64,000 nucleotides of DNA from an uncultured Aquimarina sp. (GTDB taxonomy: Bacteria; Bacteroidota; Bacteroidia; Flavobacteriales; Flavobacteriaceae): positions 1 through 64,000 of the forward strand of contig CANMSO010000006.1 of the NCBI GenBank assembly GCA_947500545.1, read 5' to 3'. A program made the translations under genes and the position numbers. Shown here piece after piece: positions 56,440 to 64,000 of the stretch (within the stretch, counting starts at the first letter, position 1; the number at the start of each line of letters is the position of its first letter). Under the pieces are notes generated by a model that saw only the letters and a list, made by a program, of their open reading frames with translations, had not been told where the DNA came from and did not search any database.

Positions 56440-57389
56440 CTTAGGACACCGGCGTTTTGTAATGATTGATTATTGTACTTAAGTATAGAGTCACAAAGTA
56501 AGTTAGTAAACACTGCACTACCATTCTTATCCAAATGATGACCATCATATGTTTTGAAATCAATAGTATCTGTTACTGGATTAAAATTAAAATAACGAAT
56601 ATCATTATCATCGGCGATAACCTGAAGATCTTTATCAAAACTTGGGTAGTATCCATTTTCCTTTTCAAGGAAATCCAAATCAATCGGCATGCGCACAAGG
56701 TAAACTTCTCCGTGAGCCTTTAATTTTTTCACTAACACATCTAAGCTTTCTAATCGAACTTCTGAGATTTTATAATCATCAATCATTCTATCAAAAATCT
56801 CGGATTGTGTATTTTTCCATCTATTAAAAACTTCAGGACTTTTAGGTAAATTATCTAATTCTAACCAACCATCTTTATGCATGGTTGAGCTTTTTCTAAA
56901 TAAGGCCTGAAAATGAAAATAATTTAAGTTCTTAAGAAGGTATTCATAATTTGGATTCATATTAACAAACCTAATATTATGAGGAGGTTCTCCTGCTTCT
57001 CGATACTCGCCTTTATGGTTGTCATTTTCCTTTTCTGAAGCCAGCATCCAGGGTGTCATAGAAATTATAAATACACCATTGGTAACATTTTTATCTAGTT
57101 TTTTTAGAATACTCTCATTATACAGCTCACCAATTGGCGCTTGTGCTATCGTAAAACTGTAATTAAACATGGGTAACTCAAAATCAGACCCTGCAAATTT
57201 TTTATTGATTATACTTGGCATCACTCCTTGCATACCTCTAGAGTCACCAATAATCATTGATTTGGCCTGAGGTGTTGTAAACTTATTATAGAAATAATCT
57301 ATATTCTCTCCATACTTTAACATTGTAAAAGTTACAATAACGAAGCAAAGTGCTATAAATAAACTTACTTTTATTAAATACTTTTTCAT
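56436..57389 (-). CDS. SGNH/DltD-like protein paired with MBOAT 5
   Basis: I start it at 57389 (MKKYLIKVSLFIAL, 317 residues); the longer reading from 57476 reaches into MBOAT 5 and adds 29 residues. It has one N-terminal anchor, the nucleophile block MIIGDSRGMQGV (Ser 50) and the C-terminal YDGHHLDKNGS with Asp 282 and His 284/285. It is a full-length paralogue of the gene at 51699, so an MBOAT-SGNH pair was duplicated around the acetyltransferase-ligase-carrier block. It starts 5 bases after MBOAT 5 and overlaps the acetyltransferase gene by 4. Confidence 0.82.
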   Translation of the reverse strand: MKKYLIKVSLFIALCFVIVTFTMLKYGENIDYFYNKFTTPQAKSMIIGDSRGMQGVMPSIINKKFAGSDFELPMFNYSFTIAQAPIGELYNESILKKLDKNVTNGVFIISMTPWMLASEKENDNHKGEYREAGEPPHNIRFVNMNPNYEYLLKNLNYFHFQALFRKSSTMHKDGWLELDNLPKSPEVFNRWKNTQSEIFDRMIDDYKISEVRLESLDVLVKKLKAHGEVYLVRMPIDLDFLEKENGYYPSFDKDLQVIADDNDIRYFNFNPVTDTIDFKTYDGHHLDKNGSAVFTNLLCDSILKYNNQSLQNAGVLR

Positions 57390-57394
57390 ATCTA

Positions 57395-58822
57395 TTAAAA
57401 TTGAAAGTAGATAAAAGAATCTGATGCTTTTCCGAAAAGCAAAATGCATATAAATATCGTCATATACATCCCCCATCTCACATAAACAGGCCTATTAGCT
57501 ATTGCCAATCCATGTTGTTCTTTTCTATTAATCCACTCCACTACTAATAAAACTATAATTACTGCGATAGCAACCTTATCCAGATTTCCCCATGTATTTC
57601 CTTGGAAGCTAAAAATTCTTCTGATATACAAAAATGCATCTTCTATAGTATTTGCCCTAAAAAACACTCTTATAAAACAAGTTACAATAAAAGTTTCTAG
57701 TATGGCATAAAACTCTCTAAACGAAGGTAAAAAACCATTAAATGCTACTACTTCCAGGTTTCTTCTGTTTCTTTTGAATAACATTAAGGGAACATAATAC
57801 AAGGCATTCAGAAAGCCCCAAAAAATGAATGTCCAATTGGCTCCATGCCAAAACCCACTGATTAAATAGATAATGAAAACGTTTCTCAGCTTTTTATTAA
57901 TACCAACCCTACTTCCTCCTAGAGGGAAATACACATAATCCTTGAACCAATTGGTTAGAGACATATGCCATCTTCTGTAAAACTCTGCAATATCTCTAGC
58001 AAAATATGGAAACGCAAAATTCTGTTTTAGATCAAAACCAAATAACCTGGCACTACCAATCGCAATGTCTGAATATCCGGAAAAATCTCCGTACAACTGA
58101 AATGCAAAAAACACCATTGCAACAAATAATTCTCCCGAAGAACTTGCTGCGGGATCATTAAAGGCTCTATCCACAAAAATTGCACAGCTATCCGCTACAA
58201 CAACTTTTTTGAAAAACCCCCATAACATTTGTCGCATACCATCGGCAGCTTTATCATAACTAAAAACTCTTTTCTTTTGAAATTGCGGTAGTAAGTTTGT
58301 AGCTCTCTCTATAGGGCCTGCAACCAACTGCGGAAAAAAGCTTACATATGCAAAAAACTGAACAATAGAGTTAGAAGGTTCAATTTTATCTCTATACACA
58401 TCTATAGTATAACTAAGAGTTTGAAAGGTATAGAAACTAATCCCAACAGGCAGAATAATGTGTAAAGTGATGTAATCCGCTTGAAAACCAAAAACACTAA
58501 AAAGATCTACTAAAGAATCTGCAAAAAAATTGAAATACTTAAAAAAGCCTAATAATCCCAAATTCATGGCCAAACTACCGCCTAAAAGAGCCTTTCTTGT
58601 ATTCTTATTGGATGAAGCCTTTATTTTTTTCGCTATGGTGAAATCAATTAAAGAACTAGCAGCAATCAAGAATAAAAAACGCCAATCCCAGCAACCATAG
58701 AAGAAGTAGCTTATAAATAACAAATAGGTATTCTGTACTTTTAAAGGCTTTTTGGATAAAAGCCAATAAATGAAGAAAGAAATAGGTAAAAAGAAAAGAA
58801 ATATTACCGAATTAAAAATCAT
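57395..58822 (-). CDS. MBOAT O-acyltransferase 5 (AlgI-like)
   Basis: 475 residues, about ten membrane spans, start MIFNSVIFLFFLPISF. The catalytic histidine is in GFWHGANWTF (His 326), a second block is EFYRRWHMSLTNWF, and the end is FIYFQF. It has a slightly different block, FFPQLVAGPIERATNLLPQF. It begins 26 bases after a GT4 gene and ends 5 bases before its SGNH partner. Together with MBOAT 4 it brackets the DltA/DltC-like pair. Confidence 0.93.
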   Translation of the reverse strand: MIFNSVIFLFFLPISFFIYWLLSKKPLKVQNTYLLFISYFFYGCWDWRFLFLIAASSLIDFTIAKKIKASSNKNTRKALLGGSLAMNLGLLGFFKYFNFFADSLVDLFSVFGFQADYITLHIILPVGISFYTFQTLSYTIDVYRDKIEPSNSIVQFFAYVSFFPQLVAGPIERATNLLPQFQKKRVFSYDKAADGMRQMLWGFFKKVVVADSCAIFVDRAFNDPAASSSGELFVAMVFFAFQLYGDFSGYSDIAIGSARLFGFDLKQNFAFPYFARDIAEFYRRWHMSLTNWFKDYVYFPLGGSRVGINKKLRNVFIIYLISGFWHGANWTFIFWGFLNALYYVPLMLFKRNRRNLEVVAFNGFLPSFREFYAILETFIVTCFIRVFFRANTIEDAFLYIRRIFSFQGNTWGNLDKVAIAVIIVLLVVEWINRKEQHGLAIANRPVYVRWGMYMTIFICILLFGKASDSFIYFQF

Positions 58823-58848
58823 TGTACTCTCTTTGTTTTTTTGATTAA

Positions 58849-59988
58849 TTAATTACGTTTAGTTCTATTCGCAGATATTGCATTATCAAACATATCTTTC
58901 CACTTAATCATTACTTTCTGAACACTATAATTACCGGCATTCTTCCTTGCATTTTTCCCCATTATTTCCATTTTTTCTTTGTTCTCCATTAATTGTATTA
59001 GCTGATCTGCAAAAGCCTCATTATCGTAAAGAGGTACTAGAACTCCGGTTTTTTCACTAATAATGCTTTTTGGTCCATGTGGGCAATCAAAAGAAATGAT
59101 TGGCAAACCACAAGCCTGAGCTTCTAATAACACAAGTGGAAAGCACTCATTATGTGAGGACATCGCATATATTGAAGATTCTAGCATCTTGCCCTTGATA
59201 TCATTTGTTGATCCCATTAAAATCAAACTATCCTGTAAGCCTTTCTCATTGATTTTATCTTGCAACATTTTTTCATAATTAGGTTCGCCATTTCCATAAA
59301 TATGAAGTTTCCAATCTATATTTTTTTGTACTGCCAGCTCCCAAATATCGATTAATAGATCGTATCCTTTTACATGGGCTATCCTTCCTGCAGATATTAC
59401 AATTTTATTAGATAATTCTGAAACCGATTCTGGATAAAAGGTTAGTGGATTAGGAATAACAACAGTGTTATTACTTTTATAATAATCCGTCTCATTTGGG
59501 TTTAGAATAACTAATCTATCATATTTCTTTTCGACATAATCCGTGAACTTAAAAAAATACTTCTTAAGAATATTTCGTGGGTTCAAGCGAGAAGCAATCT
59601 CAATAGATTTTGAAAAATGGAACTCTTTTACCTTTGGAATACTTTTGACTATAAAAGGCATAAAATATGTATCCGTACTATGGCTACATACTACCACTAC
59701 ATCAGGTTGTATTTTTTTTATTCTAGATTTTATTCTTCTAATATGTTTAGGCAGCTTACCTAAATTAACTGGATGGAAATATGATTTTGCTCTGTTATAG
59801 TTAATCGCTATATCTTCAAATAAAATTTTTGAACTAAAGTCATAACAGGGTTCTTTACCTTTTTGTTCTGTCGTAATAATATGTATGTCATTATCGTCCT
59901 GCTCTGCAAAATAATTGGCTTTAATAGAAAGAACTCTTTCTATACCGCCATGCAGGTAAACTTGATCGATAATAAAAACTATTTTCAT
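58849..59988 (-). CDS. Glycosyltransferase family 4 (tandem copy a)
   Basis: 379 residues, GT-B. N-terminal VFIIDQVYLHGGIERVLSIK; C-terminal KIVISAGRIAHVKGYDLLID, SLILMGSTNDIKGKM and SHNECFPLVLLEAQACG with the EX7E motif. It is related along its length to the next gene upstream at 59995 (IERVLSIKANYF against LERVLSIKASML, CYDFSSK against FYDFSPK), so the pair arose by duplication. Each probably adds a different sugar or linkage. It lies 6 bases after the paralogue. Confidence 0.9.
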   Translation of the reverse strand: MKIVFIIDQVYLHGGIERVLSIKANYFAEQDDNDIHIITTEQKGKEPCYDFSSKILFEDIAINYNRAKSYFHPVNLGKLPKHIRRIKSRIKKIQPDVVVVCSHSTDTYFMPFIVKSIPKVKEFHFSKSIEIASRLNPRNILKKYFFKFTDYVEKKYDRLVILNPNETDYYKSNNTVVIPNPLTFYPESVSELSNKIVISAGRIAHVKGYDLLIDIWELAVQKNIDWKLHIYGNGEPNYEKMLQDKINEKGLQDSLILMGSTNDIKGKMLESSIYAMSSHNECFPLVLLEAQACGLPIISFDCPHGPKSIISEKTGVLVPLYDNEAFADQLIQLMENKEKMEIMGKNARKNAGNYSVQKVMIKWKDMFDNAISANRTKRN

Positions 59989-59994
59989 TTTCAG

Positions 59995-61104
59995 CTATTT
60001 ATTGGCCGTTAAACTTCTAAATAAATCATCCCAAACAGAAACTATTTTCTCTGGTAAATAGCGTTGTACATCTATTCGTGCCTTTTTACCCATAGACATT
60101 CTAGTTTCTTCATTTTCTATTAAAAAATCAATGGCGTTCCCTAGTCCATCGATATCATTATTTTTGATTAGCAAACCATTGTCCTTATCAGAAATAATAT
60201 CTGATGGTCCATAATGACAATCAAAAGAAACACATGGCACCCCATAAGCCATAGCCTCTGTTAATACCATCCCAAAACCTTCATACCTTGATGACATTGC
60301 ATAAATAGATGCTTCTTTATATTTTTCTGCTATATTCTTTACCGGGGGATAAAAATTAACGGATTCGCTTATGCCTAATTTATTTGCTAAATCCTGTAAG
60401 CCCTCTTTTTCGTTAATCGTACCATAAATATCCAATTCCCAATCAGGAGATTTTTCTACAACTGGCTTCCAACTTTGCAATAACCGATCGTATCCTTTCT
60501 GAAAACTATGCTTACCAACAGCTATTACTTTTTTATTCAACAAAGTGCTAATATCATCTTCATCCGGATAAAATGATAATGGGTTCGGAATTACTTGTAG
60601 ATTTTTTAATTTCCATTCATTTAGATTTCCTTGTGTCAAAACAATAAACCTATCATAAAATCTTCCTCCAAAATTCATTAACCTGAATTTTATTGAAGTG
60701 ACTATTTTACGTAATAATGATTGTTTCCCTCTTCCTATTTCTACATTTCTTGAAACGTGCCTTTCATAGATCATAGGACAAGGTTTACCTAAAACAAGCG
60801 GTACCAAAAGCCCCTTAAGTCCATCATCGCAAACTGCAATTACGTTAGGATTGAGTTGTCTGATTATACTTCTTAATCTAGAAATATATCTGTAGATATA
60901 TAGTAATGGATTACCATTGACGGTAATATTGTGATAAGTCAATTTTGGACTAAAGTCATAGAAAAGCGTACTCTCTTTTTGATTTAGTGTTATAACATGT
61001 ATATCATAATCATAATGATCAGCCAGCATACTTGCTTTTATAGAAAGTACTCTCTCTAATCCCCCAGGCCCATCAATTCTATTAACAATGTATACAAGTT
61101 TCAT
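59995..61104 (-). CDS. Glycosyltransferase family 4 (tandem copy b)
   Basis: 369 residues, GT-B. N-terminal VYIVNRIDGPGGLERVLSIK; C-terminal KVIAVGKHSFQKGYDRLLQ, NFYPPVKNIAEKYKEASIY and SSRYEGFGMVLTEAMAYG with the EX7E motif. It is a paralogue of the gene that follows. It lies 17 bases after the pyruvyl transferase gene, all in operon B. The acceptor is an intermediate of the lipid-linked unit. Confidence 0.9.
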   Translation of the reverse strand: MKLVYIVNRIDGPGGLERVLSIKASMLADHYDYDIHVITLNQKESTLFYDFSPKLTYHNITVNGNPLLYIYRYISRLRSIIRQLNPNVIAVCDDGLKGLLVPLVLGKPCPMIYERHVSRNVEIGRGKQSLLRKIVTSIKFRLMNFGGRFYDRFIVLTQGNLNEWKLKNLQVIPNPLSFYPDEDDISTLLNKKVIAVGKHSFQKGYDRLLQSWKPVVEKSPDWELDIYGTINEKEGLQDLANKLGISESVNFYPPVKNIAEKYKEASIYAMSSRYEGFGMVLTEAMAYGVPCVSFDCHYGPSDIISDKDNGLLIKNNDIDGLGNAIDFLIENEETRMSMGKKARIDVQRYLPEKIVSVWDDLFRSLTANK

Positions 61105-61121
61105 TACAGTAAGTGTATTTA

Positions 61122-62090
61122 CTAGTTTAATTTACTGGTCACTTTTTCCTTTAATGAATTTGCCAAATCATGATGTTTTTCAAGATTCTTTACCGTAGTG
61201 CTCTTGGTTATCTTTCCGTCTAACGGGAAATTCGCTGTGTATGCTCCTGTTTCGCTATTGATATCTATTCTATTGAACAATTCTAGAATACCTTCGAAGC
61301 GACAAGAATCTACAAAACTATCAAAGCCATTTACAAAAATTACAGGAGTTCCCATTGCCAAACATGGTAGTGCACAGTGAATCCTAGAAGTGATTACCAG
61401 CTTTGCTCTTGCATACTTATGTAAAAGCGCTTCTGCCATTTCGAACTTTTCCTCATCGGTATATGTATTCGACGGCGGTTCTTGATTAATAAATTCTGCA
61501 GAGTTTAAGAGATCCTCACCGATAAATTTTTTAAGATGTTTCTGCTTTTTACCTAATTGAAAAGCCGAACCGTTAAGTACATTTTTTATAGTAGCCTTGG
61601 TGTTATAAAAAATCTTTTCTGGTCTTGGATAACTATACAAAGGGTCTACAATATACACATCATCTCCTCTTTCAGAATCATCAACTTTATATGAATCTAA
61701 GGTTAAGGTAAGACAGCCAGTAAAATGCGCATCAATACCTTTTGCCTTTAATGTATCTGCCGTAAATTGATCTCTACATCCTATGGGTTCATGCTTTTTG
61801 AGATAGGCAATTCCCTTTTCACTCAACATAGCAGGTGCTGCAGTATTGTTCATATGAAAAGACACAAATACTGGATCTATATCTTCAGATGGTACCCAGT
61901 TATGAATATTATGAGTAAACCAGCCATTCATTATTAGTTTTATAGGATCTCCTTTATAATCTCCGAGTCTTTCTCTGTTTAATAAGGTATCAACCTTTGG
62001 TAAAAACTGCTTTGCAGCTAAACTTTGAATATTGTCTCCAACATTAAAGAAACGTCTGTTCTCGTCGTATGTTAATAATCCGTATTTCAT
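61122..62090 (-). CDS. Polysaccharide pyruvyl transferase family protein
   Basis: 322 residues, soluble. Family features: FNVGDNIQSLAAKQFLP at the N-terminus, PIGCRDQFTADTLKAKGIDA with TGCLTLTL in the middle, and LVITSRIHCALPCLAMGTPV near 235-255, the typical C-terminal SR.H..... loop of the family. Such enzymes add a pyruvate ketal from phosphoenolpyruvate to a sugar, which gives the polymer a negative charge. The sugar acceptor is unknown. It starts 67 bases after the QueC-like gene. Confidence 0.85.
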   Translation of the reverse strand: MKYGLLTYDENRRFFNVGDNIQSLAAKQFLPKVDTLLNRERLGDYKGDPIKLIMNGWFTHNIHNWVPSEDIDPVFVSFHMNNTAAPAMLSEKGIAYLKKHEPIGCRDQFTADTLKAKGIDAHFTGCLTLTLDSYKVDDSERGDDVYIVDPLYSYPRPEKIFYNTKATIKNVLNGSAFQLGKKQKHLKKFIGEDLLNSAEFINQEPPSNTYTDEEKFEMAEALLHKYARAKLVITSRIHCALPCLAMGTPVIFVNGFDSFVDSCRFEGILELFNRIDINSETGAYTANFPLDGKITKSTTVKNLEKHHDLANSLKEKVTSKLN

Positions 62091-62157
62091 CTGTGTAACT
62101 TTGTTATTATTTTAATTATTAGGTAGAATTAGTCAATACTTATGACTCATCATACCT

Positions 62158-63435
62158 CTAATTATATCTTATTTTTTTATAAAGGCTGTAAATTCCCGAA
62201 AAACGATTTCTTAGTACAAACTTTATTTTTTCAATTGTTCTTTTGGGTGTATTAATTTTCTTTTCCAAAAGTTCATGTATCTCTCCGGATCTTATTCTCT
62301 CTAATTGAATATTCTCTTCTTCTTCATTACTAAAAACAAAAACATCTTTACTTATTTTAGCTTTCTCCATTAACTCCCACCAAAAGTATTGAAGCCCTTT
62401 GCTTGCTCCTCCAATATTCAAGGTTTCAAACATATTTTTATACACATTTGTATCTACTTCAAAACCATAATTATTAGGGTCCTTTCCATTTAAAATTATA
62501 CCTAAAATAGTCCTGTAGCACTTTTCACATTTGCTACAATTAAACTCATCTCTATTTTCTGAGTAACAAACTCTAAGTTTGAAATTCGTATCATTGTCAC
62601 TAGCAAATCTTGTTATTAAATCTACTTTATCCTGCCTTTGGAGTTCATATCCGTCATGAAAAACTTTTACTGAAGCCCAACTTATTTTCTCATCAATCTC
62701 TGGAGTAGATCCCCAAGCAATATTGATTTGTTCTGTATATGATGATGCGATATACATTAAAGTATATGAGTATAAATATGATAAAGGAGCTAATGATCCA
62801 ACCAATGAAAGGCCATGCTGTACTTTTCCCCACCAACCAATATCTTTTAGTAATAATTCTACTTGATAGGTGTAAAACTTTCTAACATTGGTCTCTATGT
62901 ATTTCTTATCGTTGCGCTCTAATAACCTTTCAGATTCAACAAAATTGGTAAAATCCTTCCACTGTGATTGATCTTCAATTTCGATATCCGCTCCGTGAAT
63001 AGTTACCAGATCCGGAGTTTTATCATATACTCTAATATATGTAGCATAAGCATCTACCCCCCCGCTAAACAACATTGCAGATTTATCGCCTTCAATAGTA
63101 TTTTTAATCAGTTTTTTTGCGATTAATTTACCTTCTAGTTGATATGTAGGGAATTGTTTTTGAAACTCTATTTTCACAAGTTCCATGCTTTTATAAAAGT
63201 CCTCATCTAGTTCCCTAACTTCTATATTAAAACCAGCAAACCAGGCTATAGGTAACATATTTGATAAAAATGGGATAGCCGCTATGCTATCTGGAACAGC
63301 ACTTACGTCTTCACCATATTTACAATAAAAAGGATGATTTTTATCAAAATATTTTTGAATATGAGCCTCAACAGAATAATCGTAGTCGATTCTCTTTCCG
63401 TCGTCTGTATATGTTATTTGATGAAGTGTTATCAT
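62158..63435 (-). CDS. QueC-like PP-loop ATPase protein of unknown role
   Basis: 425 residues, no membrane span. A PP-loop reads MLFSGGVDAYATY (Ser 124 to Asp 128). A four-cysteine set follows: Cys 290, Cys 300, Cys 303 and Cys 306 (NCSKCEKCYRT), the spacing of the zinc site in QueC, the 7-cyano-7-deazaguanine synthase. The N-terminal 110 and C-terminal 100 residues have no match I know. PP-loop enzymes adenylate a carboxylate or carbonyl and often bring in ammonia, as in WbpG-type amidation of sugars. It is placed between the flippase and pyruvyl transferase genes, so sugar modification is a reasonable guess, not a finding. Confidence 0.7.
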   Translation of the reverse strand: MITLHQITYTDDGKRIDYDYSVEAHIQKYFDKNHPFYCKYGEDVSAVPDSIAAIPFLSNMLPIAWFAGFNIEVRELDEDFYKSMELVKIEFQKQFPTYQLEGKLIAKKLIKNTIEGDKSAMLFSGGVDAYATYIRVYDKTPDLVTIHGADIEIEDQSQWKDFTNFVESERLLERNDKKYIETNVRKFYTYQVELLLKDIGWWGKVQHGLSLVGSLAPLSYLYSYTLMYIASSYTEQINIAWGSTPEIDEKISWASVKVFHDGYELQRQDKVDLITRFASDNDTNFKLRVCYSENRDEFNCSKCEKCYRTILGIILNGKDPNNYGFEVDTNVYKNMFETLNIGGASKGLQYFWWELMEKAKISKDVFVFSNEEEENIQLERIRSGEIHELLEKKINTPKRTIEKIKFVLRNRFSGIYSLYKKIRYN

Positions 63436-63447
63436 TTCCTTTTTAGA

Positions 63448-64000
63448 TTATTTCCGTTTCAGAACAGAAGCAATTGGTTTTTTAAACAATTCTTTCTCAT
63501 AATTCAGCATTCCCAAAGAATACATAAGTATTACAAAAACAATAGTATATATACTTCCTTTAATAATAAAATTTATCCAGCCATCACCTGGAATATAGTT
63601 AATACCATATCCTATAGCCAGAATTATCAGAAGGGCCAAAACAATCTTATTTCCTAGTTCTTTAAAAAACCTTAGAATATTGAGTTTAATTACTCGATGA
63701 TAATAAAAATTCATCACATTTTGTACAATCAACCAGCCGATAACAGAACCAGAAATCATTCCGATAGCACCATAATCCATAGCAAATATGGCCCCTATTG
63801 CGGTACCAATTATCATGAAGGACAAATACAAAATGGCTTTAAAGGAAAGTTTGTTTTTCGCTTCCAAAATAGAATTTCCAAAATTCTGAACTAGTGGTAA
63901 TGTATATGCAACCATAATCATCAAAGCAATTGCCCAGGACTGAAAACTTCCATCTTCTCCTAACTCGTACCCAACCCAAAGATGAACAAATTGGTATCCA
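63448..64000 (-). CDS. Wzx-like flippase, C-terminal part (partial, runs off right edge)
   Basis: The frame is open to the right edge, so 184 codons of the C-terminal half are seen and the start lies outside. A TTG at 63924 is not the start: the frame continues upstream of it with FVHLWVGYELGEDG, a loop typical of oligosaccharide flippases, and then SWAIALMIMVAYTLPLVQNF. Four or so membrane spans follow. It should move lipid-linked units across the inner membrane, in the MOP/Wzx superfamily. It is followed 12 bases later by the QueC-like gene. Confidence 0.85.
   Translation of the reverse strand, partial: GYQFVHLWVGYELGEDGSFQSWAIALMIMVAYTLPLVQNFGNSILEAKNKLSFKAILYLSFMIIGTAIGAIFAMDYGAIGMISGSVIGWLIVQNVMNFYYHRVIKLNILRFFKELGNKIVLALLIILAIGYGINYIPGDGWINFIIKGSIYTIVFVILMYSLGMLNYEKELFKKPIASVLKRK

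Noticed and set aside
57390..57476. N-terminal extension of the SGNH gene before 57389
   Set aside because: It lies in MBOAT 5 coding sequence; the paralogue at 51699 starts at the same alignment point as 57389.
63697..63924. A start for the flippase at 63924
   Set aside because: The codon is TTG and the frame continues upstream to the edge with typical flippase sequence, so this is an internal residue.

Overview
The window looks like chromosomal DNA of a marine-type Bacteroidetes of the family Flavobacteriaceae, possibly close to Aquimarina. This rests on very low G+C, a type IX secretion (Por) sorting domain, TAnnTTTG-type -7 elements, GIN-domain and YwqE-type genes, and the family-level look of recQ, lon, cmk and truA. 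The genus is inference; no RNA gene was seen to fix it.  Positions 1-16 kb are mostly ordinary genome. A repeat-built secreted protein runs off the left edge, behind a small T9SS-sorted protein. Then come recQ and a ketopantoate-reductase-like gene, truA with a MOSC gene, a Kbp-like BON-LysM protein, cmk, an orphan MreB and lon. An ECF sigma factor follows in an operon with a probable anti-sigma protein and two repetitive envelope proteins (DUF4097-like and GIN).  From about 15.6 kb to the right edge everything is one exopolysaccharide/capsule locus that continues outside the window. It starts with a YwqE/CpsB-type phosphatase convergent with wza-wzc, and a PglF-like dehydratase with a PglE-like aminotransferase. 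An MBOAT-SGNH pair is on the + strand. Leftward operon A (38756 to 25740) holds a PglA-like glycosyltransferase, an ATP-grasp enzyme, a PaaK-like ligase, two PglC-like sugar transferases, two PglD/NeuD-like acetyltransferases, an adenylation enzyme with its carrier protein, an FAD enzyme and three GNAT/FemAB-like transferases. A beta-helix lipoprotein lies alone on the + strand (39-41 kb). Leftward operon B (right edge to 41091) holds the end of a Wzx flippase, a QueC-like PP-loop protein, a pyruvyl transferase, five glycosyltransferases, an EpsG-type polymerase, a second PaaK-like ligase, four MBOAT-SGNH pairs, and a DltA/DltC-like adenylation enzyme with carrier protein.  The proposed logic: UDP-GlcNAc is turned into a bacillosamine-type sugar (dehydratase, aminotransferase, NeuD-like acetyltransferase), put on undecaprenyl phosphate by a PglC-like enzyme, extended by GT4/GT2 enzymes, flipped by Wzx, polymerised by the EpsG-like protein and exported by Wza/Wzc. 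The unusual part is the decoration machinery. There are two carrier-protein-based activation modules, five membrane O-acyltransferases with SGNH partners, and several soluble acyltransferases. One part (51699-58822) has every class of the Gram-positive dlt system (ligase, carrier, MBOAT, SGNH protein) inside a Gram-negative polysaccharide locus. This is the best candidate for an undescribed system.
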